From assembly GCA_017306715.1 (NCBI GenBank), contig JAFKHV010000014.1, positions 1 to 64,000 on the forward strand: 64,000 nucleotides of DNA. The letters run 5' to 3'. This DNA is from Legionella sp. Its GTDB lineage: Bacteria > Pseudomonadota > Gammaproteobacteria > Legionellales > Legionellaceae. Shown here piece after piece: positions 49,108 to 58,440 of this stretch. Each line of letters begins with the position of its first letter. Within the stretch, counting starts at the first letter, position 1. Below the pieces are notes generated by a model that worked only from the letters and a program-made list of their open reading frames with translations, ran no database searches and was not told the DNA's origin. The translations under genes were made by a program, and so were the position numbers.

Positions 49108-50037
49108 ATGATAAAAAATACCAATTTAATCATCGATGTTAAAAACTTAAGTAAATATTTTGACGATCGCATCGCCGTCAATAATATTGACTTACAAGTG
49201 CGCTCAGGTGAAATTTATGGTTTTTTGGGGCCAAATGGCTCGGGTAAAACCACCACGATTCGTATGATTTGCGGTTTATTAACGCCCGATAGCGGTCATG
49301 GAACATGTATTGGCTATGATATATTAACCCAATCCAAATCAATCCGTAAGCACGTCGGTTATATTCCCCAATTTTTCAGCCTTTATAAGCAATTAACGGT
49401 GTATGAAAACATTATTTTTATGGCTGAATTGTATGGTGTTCAGGATAGAGAACAAGCGGCTCGCCGATTAATGAGCCACCTGGGTCTGGCATCACGCAAA
49501 AATCAGTTAGCTGGAGGCTTATCTGGAGGATGGAAGCAGCGACTTGCACTCGCTTGCGCACTGATACATCAACCCTTTCTACTTCTTTTAGACGAACCCA
49601 CAGCCAGTGTGGATGCTAAATCTCGAATGGAATTTTGGGACATTATGCGTGAACTCTCAGCTGATGGAGTCACCGTTTTACTGAGCTCACACAATATGGA
49701 AGAAATTGAGCGCTGTCATCGCATTTCGTACATTTCGAATGGCAAGATGCTTCTCAGTGGTGATATTAAAACCATTATTAGAGGAATTGATTTATTAACC
49801 TGGAAAGTTGAAGGAAAAAATCTGTTATTGCTAGCAAAACAATTGGAAATGTCCCCTGGGGTGGATCAGGTAACTATGTATTTGGACACACTTCATGTGA
49901 GCGGTAAAGATCATAATCTTTTGAATCAAGCCATTGAACCCTTTAAGACGAATCCAAATTTTAATTGGACCATAATCGAGCCATTTTTAGATGACGTGTT
50001 TGTGTGGATGACCCAGAATCAATCAAGTAAGGATTAA
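49108..50037 (+). CDS. ABC transporter ATPase (YbhF/YhiH-like)
   Basis: 309 residues. Walker A GPNGSGKTTT, Q-loop, signature GGLSGGWKQR, Walker B LLLLDEPTASVD, H-loop SSHNMEE. Drives the ABC-2 exporter. One ATPase domain only. Lies between the adaptor and permease genes with 6- and 2-base gaps. Confidence 0.93.
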   Translation: MIKNTNLIIDVKNLSKYFDDRIAVNNIDLQVRSGEIYGFLGPNGSGKTTTIRMICGLLTPDSGHGTCIGYDILTQSKSIRKHVGYIPQFFSLYKQLTVYENIIFMAELYGVQDREQAARRLMSHLGLASRKNQLAGGLSGGWKQRLALACALIHQPFLLLLDEPTASVDAKSRMEFWDIMRELSADGVTVLLSSHNMEEIERCHRISYISNGKMLLSGDIKTIIRGIDLLTWKVEGKNLLLLAKQLEMSPGVDQVTMYLDTLHVSGKDHNLLNQAIEPFKTNPNFNWTIIEPFLDDVFVWMTQNQSSKD

Positions 50038-50039
50038 CA

Positions 50040-51179
50040 ATGCAATTCAAACGTTATCGCACATTACGTTTATGGAGTATGTTCAAAAAAGAACTCACCG
50101 TGATTATGCGGGATCAGCGTACTTATGTCTTTGTATTAGTCTCACCCTTTATTCAAGCGGTACTATTTGGGCTTATTATCAATAATGATGCGAGAAATTT
50201 ACCTACCATGGTTATAGCTCGTGATCAATCCACCTTTACGGAGCAAATAATAACAGCCTTTAAGAATACCAGCTATTTTGATATACAGGCCATATCGGCA
50301 GATGACCGCACAGCCGAGGAGGCAATGCAAAGAGGTAAAATTAAATTTGTGATAAACATCCCTCCAAATTTCACCCGCGATTTAATTCGTGGCGATAAAC
50401 CCCGCATCCTCTTAGAAGGTGATGCAAGTGACCCTATAATTATCAGCAATGCGTTTCATGCTGCATCCGTTGTGCAATCACGCGCCTTAAATAACCTATC
50501 CCAAGGGCCCTTAGATTATTTGCAAGCGCAAAGTGATGCTTTCACTATCGATACCCATGCTAAATATAATCCAGCGGTTCAAGCAAAATATCATACTTTA
50601 CCCGGGTTACTGGCCACTATTTTAACAGTTTCATTGGCTTTATTAATGGCCATTTCAGTCACCACTGAATATGAAAATGGCACGATGGAAATGCTACTCA
50701 TTACTCCGATTTATCCTTTAGAGGTCATTATTGGAAAACTTTTACCTAATATTTTTCTGGGATATATACTGTTTTTCCTGATTTTAGGTAGTGCTGCGCT
50801 CTTGTTTAATGTCCCTTTTAATGGAAGCTTGTTTTTACTTACCGCAGCGGCATTCCCTTTTATTATTGCCAACCTGTCTTTTGGTATTGCGGTATCGTGT
50901 ATTGCTAAAACTCAATTTCAAGCCTCACAAATTGCAGGGACCTATATTTTACCCGCCATCCTTTTTTCAGGTTTTTTGTTTCCACGGGATTCTATGCCCG
51001 AGTGGGCGCAGTGGCTAAGCAATTTATTTCCAAGTACTTATTTTTTACAGATCAGTAGTGGGGTCATGATTAAAGGAGCCGGACTTTTTGATATTCTTCC
51101 CAATGTATTAGCCATAATTTTATTTGCATTCATTATGATTTTTTTAAGTTACAAATTCTATCGCAAAACCCTGGATTAG
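50040..51179 (+). CDS. ABC-2 type permease (YbhS/YhhJ-like)
   Basis: 379 residues. One N-terminal membrane helix (about 27-47), a large periplasmic loop, then about five membrane helices from ~190 (GLLATILTVSLALLMAISV, FPFIIANLSFGIAV). TTEYENGTMEMLLITPIYPLE is the conserved ABC-2 cytoplasmic motif. Works with the ATPase; only one permease gene is present, so a homodimer is implied. Confidence 0.92.
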   Translation: MQFKRYRTLRLWSMFKKELTVIMRDQRTYVFVLVSPFIQAVLFGLIINNDARNLPTMVIARDQSTFTEQIITAFKNTSYFDIQAISADDRTAEEAMQRGKIKFVINIPPNFTRDLIRGDKPRILLEGDASDPIIISNAFHAASVVQSRALNNLSQGPLDYLQAQSDAFTIDTHAKYNPAVQAKYHTLPGLLATILTVSLALLMAISVTTEYENGTMEMLLITPIYPLEVIIGKLLPNIFLGYILFFLILGSAALLFNVPFNGSLFLLTAAAFPFIIANLSFGIAVSCIAKTQFQASQIAGTYILPAILFSGFLFPRDSMPEWAQWLSNLFPSTYFLQISSGVMIKGAGLFDILPNVLAIILFAFIMIFLSYKFYRKTLD

Positions 51180-51187
51180 CCCTCAGA

Positions 51188-51500
51188 CGTCATCTCGAGC
51201 CAAGGCGCGCGATCTCCTTGTGCCCGGATGAGGTGCTTAAGATCCCATATCAGTTCGCTTTAATTCAATCGATTCGTGCTCTGTGCAGGGGATCCTTCGC
51301 TTCGCTCTGGATGACGGGCTTCTTGGAACGTCATCTCGAGCCTTCGCGAGAGATCTCCTGCCCTCGGATGAGGTGCTTAAGTATGCTTAAGATCCAGATC
51401 AGTTCGCTTTAATTCAATCGACCCGTGCTCAGTGCAGGGGATCCTTCGCTTCGCTCTGGATGACGGGCTCCTTGGAACGTCATCTCGAGCCTTCGCGAGA
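51188..51500. repeat. Tandem repeat of a ~145-bp palindromic-ended unit (about 2.2 copies)
   Basis: Unit A 51188-51328 (141 bases), unit B 51329-51477 (149), then a ~23-base partial third. Each starts CGTCATCTCGAGCC and ends near GGATCCTTCGCTTCGCTCTGGATGACG-like sequence that is partly its complement. B carries an extra ~10 bases duplicating a GCTTAAG-type core. The 343-base convergent gap 51180-51522 is otherwise empty. Units could be dispersed-repeat copies. Confidence 0.7.
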
Positions 51501-51522
51501 AATTCTTCGCTAGGTCTTCCAA

Positions 51523-52878
51523 TTAGACTTGGTCCTTTTGCAACCATTGATTCACAGCGAAAAGATCGTGTGTACTTAAAGTACCCGCTTCCTTTTTAAG
51601 ACGAATCAAACTTAATACATAGTTATAGCGAGCAGCCTCATAATTCATTTGTACCTGCAACAGCTTAGCCTGCTGCAACAAGACATCAGTTAGGTTGCCG
51701 GAGCCCGCCTGATAACGCTCACGCAGCCCTCTTAATGAACTGTTTGCAGAAGAAATCGCATCTTCGTCATACCGTATTTTTTTAATGTTGGCAATCACAT
51801 TACGATAACTGGAACGTACTTGATACTTAACCTGGCGTAAAGAATGCTCCAAGCGTTGTTGAGCAATACGGAATCGTAATTGCGCTTTACGCGTCGAAGC
51901 GACCACCAAGCCTCCTGAAAAAATGGGGACATTAATATTCAAGAATGCCGCGGCATTTTTCAAACGACTTGAGCCCGAAGGAAGAATGATACTGCCTTGA
52001 GAGTAATGAAACGCGTTCGTATCATAAAGAACTTTAGCATTAACCGTGGGCAGATGTGCTGCGTATTTTTGCTTAACCGTTTCTCGTGCCGCCCGAACTT
52101 TGAGCTGATTTCCCTTGATAATCCAATTTCCTTGTACGGCTTTATGAACCCAACGGTCAGGGTTTGCAGGTTGAGGGGATATTAAAGGGAGTCGTGCGCG
52201 CAAGTCCGCAAGTTGCGTATAATCTTGCGCGGTTAATTCAGCCAGTTGTTCCCGTGCACTAGCAAGCTCAGTCTCTGCAGTAATATATTCTGCTGCAGCG
52301 TTACTGGAAGAAGATTGAGCAATATCAATATCATTCTGTGTTGTTTTACCCGCCTTGAATTTCTGCTGTACTTCCATAAGCTGTCGTGCCAAAGCGCGTT
52401 GATTGGCTCGTAAATAAGCGAGTTTTTTTTCACTGCGTAATACTTTAAAATAGGCATCTGTCACCCGTAACATCAGATCTTGTAAATCCGCATTAAGTTT
52501 AGCTACAGCTGCTTGAGCACTGATTTTTGCAGCTTTATAACGTGAAAACGTAGCAAAATTAAAAATAGGTTGTGCCAGACTTAAGCGCATCTCATAACTG
52601 CGAATGCTGTTATTTGGTGGTAAAGTATTTGGAACAATTACCCCAGAGTTGGAAGCTTGATCCAACAAAGGCTGTGCATCAAATTGCGCAATGGGCAGGA
52701 GTGATGCACGATTGATGGCAACATCTTCATTTTGTGCCAAAGAATTCAGGATTGCTTCCTGATAAATATTATCGTGCTGCAAAGCTTGTCGGAATGCTTC
52801 GATTAAATCAGCCGAGTACCCTGATGTACTCAGGAAGGTAGTAAACAGCAATAGCCCCAATTTTTTCACTTCGTTCAT
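51523..52878 (-). CDS. tolC: TolC-family outer-membrane channel
   Basis: 451 residues. Signal peptide ending GYSA, then two structural repeats of the outer membrane efflux fold (ARQLMEVQQKFKAGKTTQNDI; LRGLRERYQAGSGNLTDVL). Forms the outer-membrane part of type I or tripartite export. Convergent with the ABC/HlyD operon, which suggests it may serve as its exit channel. Confidence 0.9.
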   Translation of the reverse strand: MNEVKKLGLLLFTTFLSTSGYSADLIEAFRQALQHDNIYQEAILNSLAQNEDVAINRASLLPIAQFDAQPLLDQASNSGVIVPNTLPPNNSIRSYEMRLSLAQPIFNFATFSRYKAAKISAQAAVAKLNADLQDLMLRVTDAYFKVLRSEKKLAYLRANQRALARQLMEVQQKFKAGKTTQNDIDIAQSSSSNAAAEYITAETELASAREQLAELTAQDYTQLADLRARLPLISPQPANPDRWVHKAVQGNWIIKGNQLKVRAARETVKQKYAAHLPTVNAKVLYDTNAFHYSQGSIILPSGSSRLKNAAAFLNINVPIFSGGLVVASTRKAQLRFRIAQQRLEHSLRQVKYQVRSSYRNVIANIKKIRYDEDAISSANSSLRGLRERYQAGSGNLTDVLLQQAKLLQVQMNYEAARYNYVLSLIRLKKEAGTLSTHDLFAVNQWLQKDQV

Positions 52879-52923
52879 CCCTAACTATTAATCATCCTGA
52901 TTCAGCCCTGAAATTACTCTTAT

Positions 52924-53490
52924 TTAATCCTTTTTGTAAGGGAGATATTCCGGAATATTTTTTGGATAACGACCTGAGACGCATTTGTAATATTCCAAAA
53001 TCAGAGGAAAATCACGTGCAATATCTCCAGTCGGCCAAAAGGCCTCGCTTATTCTTATTTCACGGGTCGCATAATCCAGCGCCACCAAAGTTAACGGTAA
53101 ATTCGCCAGACAAGCTATATGATAAAACCCTTCTTTCCATCGTTTTACCACAGCACGAGTCCCTTCGGGTGTAATAGCCAATTTAAATTCATCATGTCGA
53201 TTAAAGATTTCGACAACTCGCTCAACATTATTGGCTGCGCGGGAGCGATCGACAGGCGCCCCACCTAATACCCGCAATAAAATACCTAAGGGAAAGAAAA
53301 AGAGTTGCTTTTTAGCCAAAAAGTTAATTTTGACCCCAAGAGCAAATCGGGCAAATAATCCAACGAGAAAATCCCAGTTGCTGGTATGCGGCGCAACAAT
53401 CACTAAATATTTTTTGGCATCTGGGAGTGAACCGACTACTTTCCAACCGAACAGCTTTAAAAAGAATTGACCAAATTTTTTCATATACAT
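52924..53490 (-). CDS. PlsC-like 1-acyl-glycerol-phosphate acyltransferase
   Basis: 188 residues. APHTSNWDF contains the H-x4-D catalytic box, and AITPEGTRAVVKRWKEGF the second block with the EGTR motif. Acylates a lysophospholipid or similar acceptor at the inner membrane; substrate not fixed by sequence. A second ATG lies two codons in. The ORF is independent of tolC by 45 bases. Confidence 0.85.
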   Translation of the reverse strand: MYMKKFGQFFLKLFGWKVVGSLPDAKKYLVIVAPHTSNWDFLVGLFARFALGVKINFLAKKQLFFFPLGILLRVLGGAPVDRSRAANNVERVVEIFNRHDEFKLAITPEGTRAVVKRWKEGFYHIACLANLPLTLVALDYATREIRISEAFWPTGDIARDFPLILEYYKCVSGRYPKNIPEYLPYKKD

Positions 53491-53651
53491 TCATCATCAA
53501 CTGTCAAAAAAACTTTGATTACGAATAAATGACAGTAATTATTCGTATTTTAAACATGAAACAACCATGCTCTGCACTATAACGGAAAACTAGTTTAAAA
53601 GGCAATATAGTACTAATATTAAACATACATACTCCAATTATAGGTGTTATC

Positions 53652-54218
53652 ATGAAGGATTATGATCAAGCGTTACACTTTTCTAATCCAAGGTTGCTCT
53701 GTGCAATCTATTTTGGTGTCCTTTCAGTAGTTGGGACGGTACTCATTGACGCATTCTTAACTTTGTTAGGTATCGAAGAACTTGTGCCCCTATATCAATC
53801 GGTAATCTTGGGCATGGTCATATCATCAGCAACTGGTGCTCTTTGTGGCAAAGTACTCATCCACAGTAGAAAGCCTTTTATAAGCAAGGTTTTCGCGATC
53901 GGTTTTTTTATGGTTCTCGGTTCCCTGCCTATTTTCACTCTTGGATTGCTCTGGTGTATGTATGAAAATGGAACTCAATTATTTGCATTAAACACTATTC
54001 CGCAGTTAGTTTATGCGTATGTACTGATCCTCGGGTACAGCTATTTCTTGTACGGATTACTTTTAGCTACTGCCTGTGGTTTTGCATCAATCTATTTGCG
54101 TGGCTGGCTGGTTTACGATATCTTACACACGGATAAAAGACGAAACATACGCTTACCCCGATACGTGGCTCACAATCGAGCAAAGCATCATAAAGTGGTA
54201 AGTCATCATCATAAATAA
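53652..54218 (+). CDS. Unrecognised membrane protein
   Basis: 188 residues with about four membrane segments and a basic, His-rich C-terminus (HNRAKHHKVVSHHHK). No family recognised. 20 bases before the AddB-like gene on the same strand, so possibly transcribed with it. Confidence 0.65.
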   Translation: MKDYDQALHFSNPRLLCAIYFGVLSVVGTVLIDAFLTLLGIEELVPLYQSVILGMVISSATGALCGKVLIHSRKPFISKVFAIGFFMVLGSLPIFTLGLLWCMYENGTQLFALNTIPQLVYAYVLILGYSYFLYGLLLATACGFASIYLRGWLVYDILHTDKRRNIRLPRYVAHNRAKHHKVVSHHHK

Positions 54219-54238
54219 ATCAGGATTTTGTTTCATTC

Positions 54239-56812
54239 ATGCAATTGGTTCAGGATAAAGCATTCCTTTATGCTGCTTTAAATGACGGTGGGTGGGTTAT
54301 AACACCAACTAACCGCGCCAGCGAATCCTTGCTCCAGGATTATTTTTGGCAGCAGCAACAACAATCCATAAGCAAACCTAAATGTTTTCCGTACAGTTTT
54401 TTGCTCCGTTCACTCTATGATGATTTATGCTATTCGCATCCTGATAGAGAATACCCGCTCCTGCTCACCAATAATTTAAGTACTCATTTGTGGCAGAGGA
54501 TTATAAAAAACACCTCAAGCTTAGCTTATAGTGAGGGGCTTGTTGCTGCGGTATCACGTGCTTGGGAAATTTGTGCACTTTGGCAGGTAAATATTGAAGG
54601 GGAGGATTTTCAGTATACCGCGCAGACCCGTGAATTCCAGCATTGGTGTCAGCAATATATATCTTATTTAGAACAAGAAAATCTTCTTGCAGAACCGCAA
54701 CTGGTCCCATTTCTCATACAGCAACACTTTAAATGTACCGCCTCGTCCATCATTTGGCTATGTTTTGATGACTATACGCCACAACAGCGACTCCTGCAGG
54801 AGTACTTTACACAATTGAACATACCCCAATGGCGATATGAGCCCCAAAATCGCCCAGATACAGCCTATAGCTTTGCTGCAGACAATCAACAGTTAGAATA
54901 CGAGCAATTGCAACTTTGGTTAAACCGGCAACTTGAAGCAACCAATAACCGTATTGGTGTCGTCGTGCCCGATCTGCAACAACGTGCCGCAAGCTTATTG
55001 CGCTATTTAACGCAAGAAATACCGGATACGGAAATTAATATCTCGTTAGGAAAAACCTTAAGCAATTATCCAATCGTTGCTCATGCGCTGTGTTGGTTGC
55101 AGTTAAGCGATCAAGACTTAAATTCAGAAGAAATCACGCTCCTGCTTCAGTCACCTTATCTCATTGCGGGCCAGCAGGAATTTAACGGGCGCTCCCAAAT
55201 TTTACAAAATAGAGTTTCACTGCTTAATAACCCCCTGGAACTGCACCAATTAATTAAAATTCTCGAGCCAAGCGCTCCTCGATTGGCCAATACGTTAATG
55301 CAATTAGCCCCCTATCCTGCAGAGGCAAGTATCGCCTCCTGGATTGAGCTTTTTCAACAACGGCTCAATGCTATCGGTTTTCCCGGTGAAAGCGCGCTTG
55401 ATTCTCTGAATTATCAATGCGTGCAACGCTTTCTATTAGTTTTTGATGAGTTTCGCCAATTTACCTTGTTCTATAAAACCTTGAAATATGAAGAAGCGCT
55501 GATGCTGTTTAAACAGCTTCTTAATTCCATCATTTTTCAAGCACAAAATACAGGGGCACGTATTCACCTATCTGGAGTACTCGAAGCTTCGGGGCTAGAA
55601 TTTGATGCTTTGTGGTTTATGGGTCTTACCGACCAAACACTACCACACAAAGTAAATTTGTCTGCATTTATTCCCACGCAGTTACAAAAAGACTTATCTA
55701 TGCCGTATAGCAGTATCGATAGGGAATTCTTCTTGGCACAAAACCTTATCACTCGATTGCAACACAGTGCCGCAGAGGTAGTATTTAGTTACCCCCGTTT
55801 GGTTCAAGATCAGCACTTCATGCCCTGTACTTTATTGAAAAATCTGCCCTCTTATACACCAATCGAAAAACAAATGCCCCCTTGGGTATCTCCCTTAATA
55901 GAAATCACAGAAACCTATTTGCTGCCCCTTTCTTTAACCGAAACAGTAACGGGTGGCACCGCACTCTTGGCTAATCAGGCAAAATGTCCATTTAAAGCAT
56001 TTGCGGAGCATCGTTTACGAGTACGCGGCTTCTCGGATCCTGAAGAAGGTCTGGATGCACGCACCCGCGGGCAAATTGTCCATAAAATTATGGAACAAAT
56101 TTGGACCCGACTAGAGAAACAGGAAGCACTATTTACATTATCTGAAAATGAATTGGAGCAATTAATTGTTCAATCCTTGGAAACATTGCTTGCCGCTTTA
56201 ACCCAAGAGCACCCAGAATTGGGACCTATTGGAAGGGAAGTTGAATTTTTGCGGCTAAAACGATTGATCTATTCATGTCTGGAATGGGAAAAAAACCGAC
56301 CACCATTTCGCATTCTCGCTCTGGAACAAAGCTATACTGTGGAGCTCGGCGGACTGAAATTTGAAGTACGTATTGACCGTCTGGATCAGGTGGCTGATAA
56401 AAAATGGGTCATTGATTACAAGAGTAGTTTGCCCAGCACGAAGCCATGGAATGAGGACCGGCCACGGGAGCCGCAACTCTTATTGTATGCACTATTGGAT
56501 GAGCAGATTAATACTCTTTTATTTCTTCAATTAAAAAATGGTCAGGTTTGCTGCAGTGGTTTGAGTGAAGATAAACACCCAATTACAGGTCTTGGCTCTT
56601 TAAAAAAAGAGCGCTCTTGGGAATCTTATCGCGACGATTGGCAGGCCCAGCTTGAATCTTTAGCACAAGAATTTAGTCAAGGGATTTGCATGCCCAAGCC
56701 TCTAACCCCTGCTCTTTGCACACAATGCGATTTCAGTGACTTATGTAGAATTCATACCCTTGCCTCTGATTTTACTACAAATGAGATAAGTAGTAACAAA
56801 ATAGATTTTTAA
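54239..56812 (+). CDS. AddB/RecB-like PD-(D/E)XK nuclease, probable DNA repair protein
   Basis: 857 residues. An N-terminal helicase-like region without a visible Walker A, and a C-terminal PD-(D/E)XK nuclease (about 600-800: RGQIVHKIME, VRIDRLDQV, VIDYKS). Four Cys (583, 827, 830, 836) in a C-xn-C-x2-C-x5-C pattern match the AddB/Cas4 iron-sulfur clasp. This is the TIGR03623-type "probable DNA repair protein" architecture. No AddA partner is adjacent. Confidence 0.85.
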   Translation: MQLVQDKAFLYAALNDGGWVITPTNRASESLLQDYFWQQQQQSISKPKCFPYSFLLRSLYDDLCYSHPDREYPLLLTNNLSTHLWQRIIKNTSSLAYSEGLVAAVSRAWEICALWQVNIEGEDFQYTAQTREFQHWCQQYISYLEQENLLAEPQLVPFLIQQHFKCTASSIIWLCFDDYTPQQRLLQEYFTQLNIPQWRYEPQNRPDTAYSFAADNQQLEYEQLQLWLNRQLEATNNRIGVVVPDLQQRAASLLRYLTQEIPDTEINISLGKTLSNYPIVAHALCWLQLSDQDLNSEEITLLLQSPYLIAGQQEFNGRSQILQNRVSLLNNPLELHQLIKILEPSAPRLANTLMQLAPYPAEASIASWIELFQQRLNAIGFPGESALDSLNYQCVQRFLLVFDEFRQFTLFYKTLKYEEALMLFKQLLNSIIFQAQNTGARIHLSGVLEASGLEFDALWFMGLTDQTLPHKVNLSAFIPTQLQKDLSMPYSSIDREFFLAQNLITRLQHSAAEVVFSYPRLVQDQHFMPCTLLKNLPSYTPIEKQMPPWVSPLIEITETYLLPLSLTETVTGGTALLANQAKCPFKAFAEHRLRVRGFSDPEEGLDARTRGQIVHKIMEQIWTRLEKQEALFTLSENELEQLIVQSLETLLAALTQEHPELGPIGREVEFLRLKRLIYSCLEWEKNRPPFRILALEQSYTVELGGLKFEVRIDRLDQVADKKWVIDYKSSLPSTKPWNEDRPREPQLLLYALLDEQINTLLFLQLKNGQVCCSGLSEDKHPITGLGSLKKERSWESYRDDWQAQLESLAQEFSQGICMPKPLTPALCTQCDFSDLCRIHTLASDFTTNEISSNKIDF

Positions 56813-56826
56813 AAAAAATAAATTTT

Positions 56827-56835
56827 TGCTACAAT
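56827..56835 (+). promoter_or_regulatory. Extended -10 before the 56892 gene
   Basis: TGCTACAAT is an extended -10 about 56 bases before the ATG; the -35 region is only T/A-rich. Confidence 0.35.
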
Positions 56836-56891
56836 CCGCTCTAAAATTCACCCACTAATCTAAAAAATTAACTACACACAAGGATTAAACT

Positions 56892-57563
56892 ATGCCAAAC
56901 ATAACTGAAGCGTCAATTATGCGAATATATAATTGTGCCAATTCCTTAAATAATTTTGCCGCGACACGTAGCTACGATGGCTCTGAAGCAGAAAACCCAC
57001 TTTTAAAAATCATTGCAGCAATAAATAATTATTATTTTCGCTCTTGGGAAAGCGCTAAAACCCGCAACACAAAAGACAACATTGCACAAAGTTTTGAATG
57101 TTTTATATTGGCGTTAAAGGATCTCAATACTGAAGATGCTAACTACATCAACCGACAATTACCCATCTATTTAAAACATGTAGACGAACTGCAAAATCGG
57201 TTGTTTAATGGAGCCATTGGTCATAACATATATAATTCACTGCGTATTGCTTTCTGGGCTTCGACTGCAGTTACTTTATCGGCTTCGGTTTTTTTAGTAG
57301 TATTGCCCATGCTTTTAGTACCTACCTTTTTTGGTATCGCAACGGCGATTACTATCGCGGGGTTGTTAATAACCTCTATATCCAAAGCAGTAGAGGGCTT
57401 TAGTCATTATCGTTCACTTTCTCACCATAAAGAGAATAAGACGAACCAGAAAATGATGCTTAATCTTTTTGCACCAGACCAAGAAAGTGATTACCCTTAT
57501 AATTCAGAGGTGGATATTCAGTCAGCTGATGAAGAATACGAATGGGTGCGTAGAGACGTATAA
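56892..57563 (+). CDS. Unrecognised protein with a membrane hairpin (candidate effector)
   Basis: 223 residues. A helical N-terminal domain (about 1-110), then two adjacent hydrophobic helices (about 122-168), then a charged tail ending QSADEEYEWVRRDV. AAGGA precedes the ATG. The acidic, Glu-rich C-terminus and the lack of a bacterial family fit Dot/Icm substrates, as does the position among accessory genes. Inference only. Confidence 0.6.
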   Translation: MPNITEASIMRIYNCANSLNNFAATRSYDGSEAENPLLKIIAAINNYYFRSWESAKTRNTKDNIAQSFECFILALKDLNTEDANYINRQLPIYLKHVDELQNRLFNGAIGHNIYNSLRIAFWASTAVTLSASVFLVVLPMLLVPTFFGIATAITIAGLLITSISKAVEGFSHYRSLSHHKENKTNQKMMLNLFAPDQESDYPYNSEVDIQSADEEYEWVRRDV

Positions 57564-57573
57564 CACAAAAAAT

Positions 57574-57602
57574 CACCTGCTTTGATTCTTTCTTTGCAGG
57601 TG
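57574..57602 (+). terminator. Hairpin after the 56892 gene
   Basis: Arms CACCTGC and GCAGGTG with a T-rich 15-base loop, ten bases past the stop. Confidence 0.35.
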
Positions 57603-57716
57603 TGTTTCATGGCGCATAAAACGTGCAACCGCTACCTCTGCTCTACTTCCTTCAGATCCATTGCGAAATTAACTGAGATGTTTAATAATGTTTAATCGCT
57701 AAAACCTGGAGTGAGT

Positions 57717-58430
57717 ATGCCACGAAAACAATTTTTGCCCATCCTATTTGGTTGCGGCTTAATTTCATCTCTTATGAGTGGCTGTGCACATCCTCCTTAT
57801 GATAATTTTAAACCACGACACCAAGTCGTTCGTGGCGCGGCTATTGGTGCCACTATGGGTACCGCTTTAGGTGCGGCAGCTACGGGCACGGTACCTGGCG
57901 CTCTAACAGGAACCGCTATCGGCGGTGTAACCGGTGCCATATTAGGATCAGGAACAAATCCCAAGAGAAAGTTAATTCGTGAGCTGAGAAACTGCGACAT
58001 TCAATATGTTCAATATGGTGACACGATGACCCTTATCGTGCCTACTGATAAATATTTTATGTTCGGTAGCCCAAGATTAAATGAGATTCGTTATCAAGGT
58101 TTGGAAAACATCATTGCTCTTTTACGTTTATATCCGGATAAACCCATCTATGTAGCTGGATTTACTGATAATGTCGGTACAGAAAAACATAAAAATCGTC
58201 TCTCCCAAGCTCAAGCAGAAACGATGATGACCTATTTGTGGGCTAATGGTATTCAAGCGCAACGTTTAAAACCAGAAGGTTACGGAGAAAAATATACCGT
58301 CGCTGACAATGACTGGATACATTCCAGTGCGATGAATCGTCGCATTGAGATTCAATGGTTTGCGGGACGCGCACCGCAGCAATGTTGTGTCGCACAACGC
58401 ACAGCTCCGATTAATTACGCAATGAAATAA
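57717..58430 (+). CDS. OmpA-family lipoprotein with glycine-zipper segment
   Basis: 237 residues. Lipobox LMSGC (about residue 22), then a long Gly/Ala zipper (GAAIGATMGTALGAA...), then an OmpA-like peptidoglycan-binding domain (VAGFTDNVGTEKHKNRLSQA, NRRIEIQW). An outer-membrane lipoprotein that may tether to peptidoglycan. The ATG at 57717 has GGAG; a GTG six bases earlier is also possible. The first tyrP-like gene follows 10 bases after. Confidence 0.88.
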   Translation: MPRKQFLPILFGCGLISSLMSGCAHPPYDNFKPRHQVVRGAAIGATMGTALGAAATGTVPGALTGTAIGGVTGAILGSGTNPKRKLIRELRNCDIQYVQYGDTMTLIVPTDKYFMFGSPRLNEIRYQGLENIIALLRLYPDKPIYVAGFTDNVGTEKHKNRLSQAQAETMMTYLWANGIQAQRLKPEGYGEKYTVADNDWIHSSAMNRRIEIQWFAGRAPQQCCVAQRTAPINYAMK

Positions 58431-58440
58431 AGAGGTTAGG

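Noticed and set aside
51218..51412. 64-codon open frame inside the tandem repeats
   Set aside because: It lies wholly in repeat DNA and the predicted peptide simply translates the repeat unit; no family and no independent support.
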